A stretch of DNA of 64,000 nt from an uncultured Steroidobacter sp. Lineage in GTDB: Bacteria; Pseudomonadota; Gammaproteobacteria; Steroidobacterales; Steroidobacteraceae. Within the stretch, counting starts at the first letter, position 1. Each line of letters begins with the position of its first letter. This document shows, piece by piece, positions 15,745 to 24,580 of this stretch. The position numbers and the translations under genes were made by a program. The stretch lies in NCBI GenBank assembly GCA_937864115.1, contig CALMII010000021.1:37739-101738 (forward strand), given 5' to 3'. The notes beneath the pieces were generated by a model, which saw only the letters and a list, made by a program, of their open reading frames with translations, was not told where the DNA came from and searched no databases.

Positions 15745-18525
15745 ATGGAAAAGTCCTACAGCCCCCGCGACATCGAGCAGCGCATCTACCAGCGCTGGGA
15801 GGAAAACGGCTGGTTTGCGCCGCGCGGTACCGGCGAGCCCTACTGCATCATGATCCCGCCGCCCAACGTGACGGGCACGCTGCACATGGGCCATGCCTTC
15901 CAGCACACGCTGATGGACGCCCTCACCCGCCTGCATCGCATGGACGGTCGCAGCGCGCTGTGGCAGCCGGGCACCGACCACGCCGGCATCGCGACCCAGA
16001 TGGTGGTCGAGCGCCAGCTCAATGCGGCCGGCACGCATCGTCGCGACATCGGGCGTGAAGCTTTCGTCGAGAAGGTCTGGGAATGGAAGGCGCAGTCGGG
16101 CGACACGATCTCGCGGCAGGAACGCCGCCTCGGCAACTCGGTCGACTGGACGCGCGACCGGTTCACGATGGACGAAGGACTGTCGGTCGCCGTCACCGAA
16201 GTGTTCGTGCGCCTGTACGAGGAAGGCCTGATCTATCGCGGCAAGCGCCTCGTGAACTGGGATCCCGTGCTGCACACCGCGCTGTCCGATCTCGAAGTGA
16301 TGCAGGAGCCCGAGCAGGGATCGCTGTGGCACCTGCGCTATCCGCTCGCCGACGGCACCGGACAGCTCGTGGTGGCGACCACGCGTCCCGAAACGATGCT
16401 CGGCGATACCGCGGTCGCGGTGCATCCGGAAGACGAGCGTTACAAACATCTCATCGGCAAGAAGATCCATCTCCCGCTGACCGAGCGCCTGATTCCGATC
16501 ATTGCCGATGAGTACGTCGATCCGGCGTTCGGCTCCGGCTGCGTCAAGATCACGCCGGCGCACGACTTCAACGACTATGAAATCGGCAAGCGTCACGATC
16601 TGCCGCTGATCAATGTGCTCGACCACAACGCCGCGCTGAACGATGCGGTGCCGGAAGCCTATCGCGGCCTCGACCGCTTCGAAGCCCGCAAGCGCATCGT
16701 CGCGGATCTCGAAGCGCAAGGCCTGCTGGAAAAGATCGAACCGCACACGCTGCAGGTGCCGCGCGGCGACCGCAGCGGCGCCGTGCTCGAACCGTGGCTC
16801 ACCGATCAGTGGTACGTGCGCATCGCACCGCTGGCCGAGCCGGCGACGAAAGCCGTCGAAGACGGCCGCATCCGCTTCGTGCCGGATCACTGGGCGAAAA
16901 CCTATTACCAGTGGATGAACAACATCCAGGACTGGTGCATCAGCCGCCAGCTCTGGTGGGGTCACCAGATCCCCGCGTGGTATGACGACCAGGGCAATGT
17001 CTATGTCGCGCGCACCGAAGCGGATGCCATGCAGCAGGCGCAAGGCGCACTGAATCGCAACGATGTCGTGCTCAAGCGCGACGACGACGTGCTCGACACC
17101 TGGTTCTCCTCCGCGCTGTGGCCGTTCTCGACGCTCGGCTGGCCCGATGAAACGCCGGAACTGAAGAAGTTCTATCCGACCTCGGTGCTGGTCACCGGCT
17201 TCGACATCATCTTCTTCTGGGTCGCGCGCATGATCATGATGGGCATGAAGTTCGCAGGCGACGTGCCGTTCCGCGAGATCTACATCACCGGCCTGATCCG
17301 CGACGAGAACGGCGACAAGATGTCGAAGTCCAAGGGCAACATCATCGACCCGCTGGACCTGATCGACGGCATCGACCTCGAATCGCTGGTGGCGAAGCGC
17401 ACGAGCGGCATGATGCAGCCGCAGCTCAAGGGCAAGATCGAGAAGGCGACGCGCAAACAGTTCCCCGACGGCATTCCTTCCTACGGCACCGACGCGCTGC
17501 GCTTCACGTTCGCTTCGCTTGCGACCATGGGCCGCGACATCCGCTTCGACCTGGGACGCGTCGATGGCTACAAGAACTTCTGCAACAAGCTCTGGAACGC
17601 CGCACGCTACGTGCTGATGAATACGGAAGGCCAGGACAACGGCCTCAGCGGCGACATCGAGTACTCGATCCCGGACCGCTGGATCCGTTCGCGCCTCGGC
17701 TCGACCGTCGAAGACGTGCGCCGCCTGCTCGGCGAATACCGTTTCGACCTCGCCGCGCAGAAGCTGTACGAGTTCGCCTGGTACGAATACTGCGACTGGT
17801 ACCTGGAACTGTCGAAGCCGGCGCTGCAGTCGGAGTCCGCCAGCGCGGCGCAGAAACGCGGCGCCCGCCGCACGCTGCTCGAAGTGCTCGAAGCGTATCT
17901 GCGACTGCTGCATCCGCTGATGCCCTTCGTCACGGAGGAGATCTGGCAGGCCGTCGCGCCGCTCGCGGGCCGCCAGGGCGAGACCATCATGCTGCAGCCG
18001 TATCCGCGCGAATCCGACTTCCCCGTCGATCAGGCGGCGGAAGATGCCATCGCGCCGATCAAGGCCGTCATCCTCGGCGTGCGTCAGATCCGCGGCCAGC
18101 TCGACGTGGCGCGCTCGCGCCAGATTCCTGTGTTCGTGAAGGCGGCGTCGAACGAGGACTGGCGACTGATCGCGGCCAACGCGGACCTGATCCGCTCGCT
18201 CGCCAACATCACCAGCCTCGACGCCATTGCCGACGAATCGACCCTGCCGCCCACGGCGATGCAACTCATCGAAGGCCAGGTCATCCATGCCCCGCTCGCG
18301 AGCCTGATCGACGATCCTGACGCGGAGCTGTCGCGGCTCGCGAAGCGCAGGACGAAGACGCTGCAGGAAATCACCAAGTGCGAGGCGAAACTCGGCAACC
18401 AGAACTTCGTCGCCAACGCCCCGCCTGCCGTCGTCGAACAGGAACGCGCGCGCATCGCCGATTTCAAGACCGAAGTCGCGCAGATCGAGGAACAGGAACG
18501 ACGGGTGCGGCAGCTCAAGGGATAG
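15745..18525 (+). CDS. valS: Valyl-tRNA synthetase
   Basis: ValS charges tRNA-Val and edits misactivated Thr. The 926 residues match the family length. Class I motifs are HMGH at 47-50 (after PPPNVTGTL) and KMSKS at 525-529. The tRNA-binding [12 protein letters not shown] motif lies between them. The C-terminus (about 860-926) is a Glu/Arg-rich coiled coil as expected for ValS. The start ATG 15745 follows the -10 box closely. A 12-kb-distant near-copy of the repeat found 8 bp after the stop is described separately. Confidence 0.97.
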   Translation: MEKSYSPRDIEQRIYQRWEENGWFAPRGTGEPYCIMIPPPNVTGTLHMGHAFQHTLMDALTRLHRMDGRSALWQPGTDHAGIATQMVVERQLNAAGTHRRDIGREAFVEKVWEWKAQSGDTISRQERRLGNSVDWTRDRFTMDEGLSVAVTEVFVRLYEEGLIYRGKRLVNWDPVLHTALSDLEVMQEPEQGSLWHLRYPLADGTGQLVVATTRPETMLGDTAVAVHPEDERYKHLIGKKIHLPLTERLIPIIADEYVDPAFGSGCVKITPAHDFNDYEIGKRHDLPLINVLDHNAALNDAVPEAYRGLDRFEARKRIVADLEAQGLLEKIEPHTLQVPRGDRSGAVLEPWLTDQWYVRIAPLAEPATKAVEDGRIRFVPDHWAKTYYQWMNNIQDWCISRQLWWGHQIPAWYDDQGNVYVARTEADAMQQAQGALNRNDVVLKRDDDVLDTWFSSALWPFSTLGWPDETPELKKFYPTSVLVTGFDIIFFWVARMIMMGMKFAGDVPFREIYITGLIRDENGDKMSKSKGNIIDPLDLIDGIDLESLVAKRTSGMMQPQLKGKIEKATRKQFPDGIPSYGTDALRFTFASLATMGRDIRFDLGRVDGYKNFCNKLWNAARYVLMNTEGQDNGLSGDIEYSIPDRWIRSRLGSTVEDVRRLLGEYRFDLAAQKLYEFAWYEYCDWYLELSKPALQSESASAAQKRGARRTLLEVLEAYLRLLHPLMPFVTEEIWQAVAPLAGRQGETIMLQPYPRESDFPVDQAAEDAIAPIKAVILGVRQIRGQLDVARSRQIPVFVKAASNEDWRLIAANADLIRSLANITSLDAIADESTLPPTAMQLIEGQVIHAPLASLIDDPDAELSRLAKRRTKTLQEITKCEAKLGNQNFVANAPPAVVEQERARIADFKTEVAQIEEQERRVRQLKG

Positions 18526-18532
18526 GGAATCG

Positions 18533-18736
18533 GAGTTTCACACGGAGATCACGGAGGCCACGGAGGTCGGAAAAGATGAAGAGAAAATTTCCACGGGGGG
18601 CACGGGGAACACGGGGCTCGGACAGAAAATTTCTTTTCCCCGTGCTCCCCGTGCTCCCCGTGTTCCCATTCTTCCCCCGTGGAAATTCTCTTCTCCCTTC
18701 CGACCTCCGTGGCCTCCGTGATCTCCGTGTGAACTC
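18533..18736. repeat. Word-type inverted repeat, CACGGAG family, copy 1
   Basis: The left arm is made of tandem 9-nt words (CACGGAGAT, CACGGAGGC, CACGGAGGT), then CACGGGG words. The right arm is the mirror (CCCCGTG, CTCCGTGG, CTCCGTGTGAA). It begins just after valS and could form a stem of more than 80 bp. The right half from 18658 to 18733 matches 30722-30798 except for one base inserted in an A-run. Confidence 0.9.
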
Positions 18737-18816
18737 TGAATTCCGGCCCCACGCACTTGCGTTTTGACCCCGACCCGGGACACTAGCCGGCGACCCAATC
18801 CAAAGGCGCAGTGTTC

Positions 18817-19773
18817 ATGGATTCACCGGTTCCGACACTCATTACGCAGGCAAACCCCGTCGAGCTCGTCGGGGCAACCATTGCACAGCTCGGCCGGATC
18901 ATTCTCGGCAAGGAACACCAGCTGCGCCTGAGCCTCGCCTGCCTGCTGGCGCGCGGGCATCTGCTGATCGAGGACATTCCCGGCGTCGGCAAGACCACGC
19001 TGGCGCATGCGCTGGCGGAAACGCTCGGGCTGCACTATCAGCGTATCCAGTTCACCAGCGACCTGCTGCCCGCCGACATCATCGGCGTGTCGATCTTCGA
19101 TCGCGAAGCCAGCGAATTCCGCTTCCACAAGGGTCCGATTTTCGCGCAGCTCGTGCTCGCGGACGAAGTGAATCGCGCGACGCCGAAGGCGCAGAGCGCG
19201 CTGCTCGAAGCGATGGAAGAACACCAGGTGACGGTCGACGGCCAGACCTATCCGCTGGCCGCGCCCTTCTTCGTCATCGCCACCCAGAATCCGGTCTATC
19301 AGATCGGCACGTTCCCGCTGCCCGAATCGCAGCTCGACCGCTTCCTGCTGCGCATCGAACTCGGCTATCCCGACGCGACGCTCGAACGCGAACTGCTGAT
19401 CGGCCAGGATCGCCGCGACATGCTGGCGACACTGCCGCCGATGCTCACGCCGCAGCAACTGCTGCTGATGCAGACGATGGTGCCGTCGGTACACGCCTCC
19501 GATGCACTGCTCGACTACGTGCAGGCGATCGTGCGTCACACGCGCGAATCGCCGCACTTCGAGTCGGGCCTGTCGCCGCGCGCCGCGATTGCGCTGCTGC
19601 GCGCCGCGCAGGCGTGGGCACTGATTCACGGCCATCCGGGCGTGCTGCCCGAGGACATCCAGGCCGTGCTGCCGGGGGTCGTCGGTCATCGACTGAAGCT
19701 GCGAGATAACGCAGCGGCGATTTCGGCGGGCGAGATTGGAGAGAGGGTGCTGAAGGCGGTGGCAGTTCCATGA
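18817..19773 (+). CDS. MoxR-family AAA+ ATPase
   Basis: This is a MoxR-type AAA+ ATPase, a chaperone-like ATPase normally encoded next to DUF58 proteins, as here. From ATG 18817 (MDSPVP; GTG 18811 is an alternative) the protein has 318 residues. It shows Walker A DIPGVGKTT (53-61), a Walker B region LVLADEVNRA, the sensor-1 region FFVIATQNP and the MoxR motif FPLPESQLDRFLLRI. The DUF58 gene follows after a long heptamer repeat, and the transglutaminase follows that, so the three probably work together on an envelope process. No substrate is evident. Confidence 0.92.
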   Translation: MDSPVPTLITQANPVELVGATIAQLGRIILGKEHQLRLSLACLLARGHLLIEDIPGVGKTTLAHALAETLGLHYQRIQFTSDLLPADIIGVSIFDREASEFRFHKGPIFAQLVLADEVNRATPKAQSALLEAMEEHQVTVDGQTYPLAAPFFVIATQNPVYQIGTFPLPESQLDRFLLRIELGYPDATLERELLIGQDRRDMLATLPPMLTPQQLLLMQTMVPSVHASDALLDYVQAIVRHTRESPHFESGLSPRAAIALLRAAQAWALIHGHPGVLPEDIQAVLPGVVGHRLKLRDNAAAISAGEIGERVLKAVAVP

Positions 19774-19780
19774 AGAGGAA

Positions 19781-19900
19781 ACAGGCGACAGGCGACAGGC
19801 GACAGCCAGAGAACGGGTCTGCCTGTAGCCTGTAGCCTGTAGCCTGTAGCCTGTAGCCTGTCGCCTGTCGCCTGTCGCCTGTCGCCTGTCGCCTGTCGCC
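19781..19900. repeat. Heptamer repeat array with inverted half, inside the moxR operon
   Basis: The left part has tandem GACAGGC heptamers (19781-19805). The right part has five GCCTGTA followed by six GCCTGTC heptamers (19821-19897) in exact register. The two parts are complementary, so the array can fold. It occupies the gap between the moxR stop (19773) and the DUF58 start (19906). Such a pure heptamer run is prone to slippage, so copy number may vary between isolates. Confidence 0.9.
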
Positions 19901-19905
19901 CTCCG

Positions 19906-20880
19906 ATGCTTCCGCTCCTCACCAAGCTGCGCCACAAAACCCGTGCCTGGGCCCGCAAGCGCCACGGCATCGATCCGGATCCGACGGAGATCTCGGCGCG
20001 CCGCATCTACATCGTGCCGTCCGGCCTCGGCCTCGCGTTCGCGCTGATGCTGTTCGCGATGTTTCTCGGCGCGATGAACTACGGCAACAATCTCGCGCTC
20101 GGCCTCGCGTTCGTGCTGGGTTCGCTCGGACTCACGGCGATGCACTACTGTCATCGCAATCTCGCTGCGATACGTGTCGCCTCCGCCGCCAGCGAACCGG
20201 TCTTCGCAGGCGACGAGGCGCGCTTCCGCATCGCGCTGGAAAACCATGCGCCGCTGGCGCGGCACGAACTGACCATCGGCAACGATCACGGTTTCGCACC
20301 GCCGGTTCGCATCGAGTCCGGCGAGCGTGCGGTGCTCACGTTGCGTGTCCCGGCGCGCGAACGCGGCTGGCTGCCGCTGGAACATTTCGACGTCGCCACC
20401 CGGCACCCCTTCGGTCTGTTCCGGGCCTGGACTTATCTGCACATGGGCGTGCGATGCGTGGTGTATCCGCGGCCCGCGCCGCGCGGACGACCGCCGCCGC
20501 CGGTGGAAACCGATGTCGGCGGAGCACAGGAATCGTCGCGCGGCGATGAAGACTTCGCCGGTCTGCGCAGCTTTCATCCCGGCGATTCGCCGCGCCACGT
20601 CGCGTGGAAGGCGTATGCGCGGGGTCAGGGCCTGCAGGTGAAGGTGTATGCGGGCACGGCAGTCACGTCCCATCTGTTCGACTGGGAGAGTCTGCCGGGT
20701 CTTGCGACCGAGGCGCGGCTATCGCAGCTGTGTCGCTGGATCGAGGATGCCTACGCGGAAGGCCATGCCTTCGGCGTGAAGCTGCCGGGTGTCGACATTC
20801 CTCCGAACATCGGGCCGGCGCATCGCCAGCGCTGCCTGACGGCGCTGGCGCTGTTCGGCATCGAGGAGGCGAGCGCATGA
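19906..20880 (+). CDS. DUF58 domain-containing membrane protein
   Basis: The 324-residue protein has two membrane spans near the N-terminus (about 39-55 and 58-78, around LGLAFALMLFAMFLGAMNYG) and a cytosolic DUF58 domain with the hallmark RSFHPGDSPRHVAWKAYAR motif (about 223-241). DUF58 proteins accompany MoxR ATPases and often a transglutaminase, as here. The stop overlaps the next ATG by 4 bp (ATGA), so the two are translationally coupled. Start ATG 19906 lies just after the heptamer array. Confidence 0.92.
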   Translation: MLPLLTKLRHKTRAWARKRHGIDPDPTEISARRIYIVPSGLGLAFALMLFAMFLGAMNYGNNLALGLAFVLGSLGLTAMHYCHRNLAAIRVASAASEPVFAGDEARFRIALENHAPLARHELTIGNDHGFAPPVRIESGERAVLTLRVPARERGWLPLEHFDVATRHPFGLFRAWTYLHMGVRCVVYPRPAPRGRPPPPVETDVGGAQESSRGDEDFAGLRSFHPGDSPRHVAWKAYARGQGLQVKVYAGTAVTSHLFDWESLPGLATEARLSQLCRWIEDAYAEGHAFGVKLPGVDIPPNIGPAHRQRCLTALALFGIEEASA

Positions 20881-22832
20881 GCGCGACCCTCGATTCGTCG
20901 CCCCGATTCACGCAGCAGCTGCTCTGGGTGGTGGGCGCGTTCACGCTGGCGTTGCTGCCGCACATTCCCGACCTGCGTCTGTGGATCGTGCTGCTGGCGC
21001 TGATCGCGGTGGCGGTGCGACTGGTCATTGCGCTGCGCCACTGGAAGCTGCCGCCGAAGGCGGTTCGCATTGCCGTCGCCTTCGCCGCGATGCTTGGCGT
21101 GCTCGCCAGCTATCGCACACTCAATGGACTGGAAGCGGGCACGGCGCTGCTGGTGCTGATGGGCGGCATGAAACTGTTCGAGACCGCCAACCGGCGGGAT
21201 CTCACCGTCGTAGTGTTCGTTTCCTATTTCCTGCTGTTCGCCGGATTCCTCTACGACCAGTCGCTGCTGCGCCTGCCCTGGATGCTTGCGACTGCATGGT
21301 TGCTGACCGTCACGCTGATGCGCACGCATCAGACCGCGCCGATGAGCATGCGCGAGGCGTTGAAGCTGACGGGCAAGATGGTGCTGCAGTCGCTGCCGCT
21401 GGCGATTGCGCTGTTCCTGTTCTTCCCGCGATTGCCGGGTCAGTTCTGGGCGGTGCCGGGGCGCAGCGCGGCGGCCACAGGCATCGACGATGAAATGTCG
21501 CCGGGCGATATTTCGGAACTGAGCCTGTCGAGTGCCACGGCGTTTCGCGTGAAATTCGACGGCGACATGCCGCCGCCGCGCGAGCGCTACTGGCGTGGAC
21601 CGGTGCTGCATGATTTCGACGGCCGGACATGGCGACGACTGCAGCAGTTCCTGCCGGAGCAACCGGTGACGCCCAGCGGCCCCGTCTATCGCTACACCGT
21701 CACGCAGGAACCGAACAACCGCTCCTGGATCTTCGGCCTGGAGGCCGTGACCGACTGGCCGCGCGAACGGGCGCGACTGTGGTCCGATCGCCAGCTGTTC
21801 GCCATGGGCCGCCTGTCGGCGCTGAGTTCGTTCCAGCTGGAATCGCGACCCCGCTACCGCACCGAGGGTCCACTGCCCACGACGACCCGCAATGTCGACA
21901 CGCGCGCAGGCGATCACAATCCGCGCTCGAAACTGCTGGCGCAGGAACTCTACGCGCGCGCCGGCAGTCCCGAAGCCTTCGTCGAGGCAGTGCTCAACAA
22001 GTTCCGCGAGGAAGAGTACTTCTACACGCTCGAACCGCCGCGGCTCGAAGCCGATTCCATCGACGACTTCCTGTTCAACACACGCCGTGGCTTCTGCGAA
22101 CACTTCGCCTCGGCGTTCACGATGCTGGCGCGTGCCGCCGGCATTCCTGCGCGTGTGGTACTCGGCTACCAGGGCGGCGAATACAACCCGATGGGCGACT
22201 ACCTCATCGTGCGTCAGGCCGACGCGCACGCCTGGTCGGAAATCTGGATCGACGGCCAGGGCTGGGTGCGCGTCGATCCCACCGCCGCGGTCGCACCGGA
22301 GCGCGTGGAGCGAGGCATGGACGCCGCCCTCGACGAAGACGAACCGGTGCCGGGTCGATTGCTGAAACGTTTCGATGCGCTGGCGCAGATGCGGCTCGCC
22401 TGGGATGCGCTCAACACGTTCTGGAACAACCAGATCGTCGAGTTCGGCGCGGGCCAGCAGCGCTCGCTGCTCGAATGGTTCGGTATCGAAGACGCGGACT
22501 GGGAAGCGCTCGGCATGGCGATGGTCATCGCGCTGGCCACGTTCTTCGCTGCGCTGACGGGCTGGCTCGCCTGGCGTTACCGGCCGCGTGAGCGCGATCC
22601 GATCGTCCAGACCTATGCGCAGCTCTGTCGACGACTGGCGAAGGACGGATTCGTGCGCGCGCCCTACGAAGGCCCGGAAGACTATCTGAGCCGCGTCGCC
22701 CAGGCCCGGCCGGTACTGGCCGCGCAGATCGAAGAGATCCGTTCGCTGTACATCGGTCTGCGCTACGGTCCTGCGCCGCTCGACAGCCAGCTCAGCCGTC
22801 TGAAATTTCTCGTCAGCCAGTTGAAAGCATGA
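20877..22832 (+). CDS. Transglutaminase-like membrane protein (TgpA family)
   Basis: The 651-residue protein has a DUF3488 N-terminal membrane part with five to six spans (about 12-190), an extracytoplasmic region with a transglutaminase-like domain, and one more span (about 541-565) before a DUF4129-like C-terminus. The catalytic triad is visible: Cys407 in GFCEHFAS, His451 in ADAHAWSEIW and Asp467 in VDPTAAV. This is the layout of Pseudomonas TgpA, an essential inner-membrane protein. It is the third gene of the moxR-DUF58 operon. Whether it crosslinks proteins or acts as a protease on peptides is not known. Confidence 0.92.
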   Translation: MSATLDSSPRFTQQLLWVVGAFTLALLPHIPDLRLWIVLLALIAVAVRLVIALRHWKLPPKAVRIAVAFAAMLGVLASYRTLNGLEAGTALLVLMGGMKLFETANRRDLTVVVFVSYFLLFAGFLYDQSLLRLPWMLATAWLLTVTLMRTHQTAPMSMREALKLTGKMVLQSLPLAIALFLFFPRLPGQFWAVPGRSAAATGIDDEMSPGDISELSLSSATAFRVKFDGDMPPPRERYWRGPVLHDFDGRTWRRLQQFLPEQPVTPSGPVYRYTVTQEPNNRSWIFGLEAVTDWPRERARLWSDRQLFAMGRLSALSSFQLESRPRYRTEGPLPTTTRNVDTRAGDHNPRSKLLAQELYARAGSPEAFVEAVLNKFREEEYFYTLEPPRLEADSIDDFLFNTRRGFCEHFASAFTMLARAAGIPARVVLGYQGGEYNPMGDYLIVRQADAHAWSEIWIDGQGWVRVDPTAAVAPERVERGMDAALDEDEPVPGRLLKRFDALAQMRLAWDALNTFWNNQIVEFGAGQQRSLLEWFGIEDADWEALGMAMVIALATFFAALTGWLAWRYRPRERDPIVQTYAQLCRRLAKDGFVRAPYEGPEDYLSRVAQARPVLAAQIEEIRSLYIGLRYGPAPLDSQLSRLKFLVSQLKA

Positions 22833-22854
22833 GGACGGGAGCCATGGAGCGCTG

Positions 22855-23703
22855 ATGCCTGCACTCCTCCTGGCCATCGCGATCGTCGTCGGCGCCCTGT
22901 TCTGGTGGCTGGGCGTGCCCGCCTTGCAGGCGCGACGACGGCTCGCCCTCAGTCGCGAGCCGTTGCCCGCGCAATGGCAGGAATGGATGCGACAGGAAGT
23001 GCCGGCGTACCCGCGACTGCCCGCGCCGCTGCGCGGACGCCTGCACGGACTGATCCAGATCTTCGTGCGACAGAAATCCTTCGTCGGCTGCAATGGCCTC
23101 GACGTCACCGAACGCATGAAGGTCGTCATCGCTGCGAATGCCTGCCTGCTCGTGCTCAACCGGCCGGGTGTACCGCGCGACGGGCTCTACGACGATCTGT
23201 ATTCGATCCTGATCTATCCGACGCCCTTCATCGTTCCGGAAACCCATAGTCACTCGGACGGCCTGGTCAGCGAGGGCGCGCGCGTGCTGTCGGGCCAGGC
23301 GTGGGATTCGCGACGGATCATCCTGTCGTGGGAAGACATCGAACAGGCGCCGAGTCTCGGCCACAACGTCGTGCTGCACGAGTTCGCGCACTATCTCGAC
23401 ATGGAGGACGAGACCATGGACGGCGCGCCGGGACTCGCCACGGCCGCCGATTTCCACGAATGGTCACGCGTCTTCTGGGACGAATACGACCGTCTGCGCG
23501 CCAACCTGCAGGTGGGGATTCCGGGCCTGATCGATCCCTATGGCGCCACGGCACCGGCGGAGTTCTTCGCCGTCGTCACCGAAGTGTTTTTCGGCAGGCC
23601 GCAGGAACTGGAGCAGCAGCATCCACTGCTCTATCGGCAGCTGCGCAAGTACTACCGGCTGGATCCGGCGCGGTGGGAGTCAGAACCGGCCATCCTTTCC
23701 TGA
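22855..23703 (+). CDS. Zinc peptidase of the MtfA (M90) family
   Basis: The 282-residue protein matches MtfA, a zinc peptidase that in E. coli binds the Mlc regulator of the glucose phosphotransferase system. HEFAH at 175-179 gives the metal-binding histidines and catalytic Glu. The preceding QEWMRQEVPAYPRLP and the later EFFAVVTEVFF helix are family marks. Unlike E. coli MtfA, it has a hydrophobic N-terminus (3-20), so it is probably membrane-anchored. It follows the transglutaminase by 22 bp and may belong to the same operon. A strong hairpin follows its stop. Confidence 0.88.
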   Translation: MPALLLAIAIVVGALFWWLGVPALQARRRLALSREPLPAQWQEWMRQEVPAYPRLPAPLRGRLHGLIQIFVRQKSFVGCNGLDVTERMKVVIAANACLLVLNRPGVPRDGLYDDLYSILIYPTPFIVPETHSHSDGLVSEGARVLSGQAWDSRRIILSWEDIEQAPSLGHNVVLHEFAHYLDMEDETMDGAPGLATAADFHEWSRVFWDEYDRLRANLQVGIPGLIDPYGATAPAEFFAVVTEVFFGRPQELEQQHPLLYRQLRKYYRLDPARWESEPAILS

Positions 23704-23718
23704 TCCGGATGCACAAAC

Positions 23719-23746
23719 GAAGAAGGCCCCGATCGGGGCCTTCTTC
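23719..23746. terminator. Rho-independent terminator, bidirectional
   Basis: A perfect 28-nt palindrome, GAAGAAGGCCCCGA then TCGGGGCCTTCTTC, with a partly T-rich 3' side in both directions. It lies between the convergent mtfA-like and PEP-CTERM genes and can serve both. Confidence 0.9.
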
Positions 23747-23767
23747 ATGCTGCAAGCGACGATTGTT

Positions 23768-24430
23768 TCAGGCTTTCGGCTGACGGCGCCGGCGCGCGCT
23801 CAGCATCATTCCCGTCAATCCGACGCCCAGGAGAGCGAGCGTGCCCGGCTCCGGCACGGACGTAGCCGGAGTGAACACGGCCTTGATCAGCATGTCGTCG
23901 TGATTGTCATCGGGGCCTGCGCCGGAATCGTCCCAGAACAGCCAGGCGGCGTTATCGACGATGCTCATGGCAATCGACTGCCAGGGATTGCTCAGCTGCA
24001 CAAGATCGTTATCGGCGTTCGTGAGGCATCCGAAGGCCGTGGCGCCACCGTTGAAAGAACAGAACCCGAAATCCAGCAATCCGGCACCGACCTGAACCGT
24101 GCCGAGTGCGAGCGGGTTGCCGAACAGATTCTGCGTCTGCGGCGCGTAGTCGGAGCTATGACCGATCGCTCCGGCCTGGAAATCGTTGCGGTAGCCCGCT
24201 TCCTTGCCGTAGTAGTAGTACGTCACGCTTCCGGCGGCATCCACACCCAGTGACGTTCCGAGCGTGTAGTTCGTCACCTGATTGCCGTTCAGCTCGGACA
24301 CGAAGTCGTTGAGCGGCGAGATGCTGCTCGTGGAGCTGCCGTTGGCGGAGTCCACCAGGATGAAACCTGCCTGGGCGCTGGCGGCACATGCCATCAGTCC
24401 GACCATGACCAGCCATCGATTCCTTTTCAC
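23768..24430 (-). CDS. PEP-CTERM sorting-signal secreted protein
   Basis: A secreted or cell-surface protein of about 220 residues. From GTG 24430 (KRNRWLVMVGLMACAASAQA) it has a Sec signal peptide. The C-terminus is a textbook PEP-CTERM signal: VPEPGTLALLGVGLTGMM then SARRRRQPKA, meaning a VPEP motif, a membrane span and a basic tail. Exosortase cleaves such signals (family knowledge). An upstream frame to 24553 is not supported, since the signal peptide starts at GTG. The mature domain is Ser/Asn/Gly-rich, as in PEP-CTERM proteins tied to exopolysaccharide. No exosortase or EPS genes are in this window. Confidence 0.9.
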   Translation of the reverse strand: MKRNRWLVMVGLMACAASAQAGFILVDSANGSSTSSISPLNDFVSELNGNQVTNYTLGTSLGVDAAGSVTYYYYGKEAGYRNDFQAGAIGHSSDYAPQTQNLFGNPLALGTVQVGAGLLDFGFCSFNGGATAFGCLTNADNDLVQLSNPWQSIAMSIVDNAAWLFWDDSGAGPDDNHDDMLIKAVFTPATSVPEPGTLALLGVGLTGMMLSARRRRQPKA

Positions 24431-24580
24431 GTGGATACCTCGGTAATGAGTTTCTTGTTCCGCCTTGGATAATGCATGGGGCGTGCCCTGCATAATTTCT
24501 GCATTAGTATCAATTACATACGAACTATCGACAGGGAGAACCGGGAAGGACATGTCAACTGGCCCGACACATTCCCGACT

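Noticed and set aside
15346..18288. Minus-strand frame of 980 codons opposite valS
   Set aside because: Antisense to valS over its whole length. Composition is dominated by Arg, Ala, His and Val with no domain pattern.
19781..19900. Possible CRISPR array
   Set aside because: The units are contiguous 7-mers with no spacers, and there are no cas genes nearby.
18823..20673. Minus-strand frame of 616 codons opposite moxR and the DUF58 gene
   Set aside because: It runs through the heptamer array and two recognised genes, with shadow composition.
20751..23159. Minus-strand frame of 802 codons opposite the transglutaminase and mtfA-like genes
   Set aside because: Antisense to genes with intact catalytic motifs; Arg/Gln/His-rich shadow.
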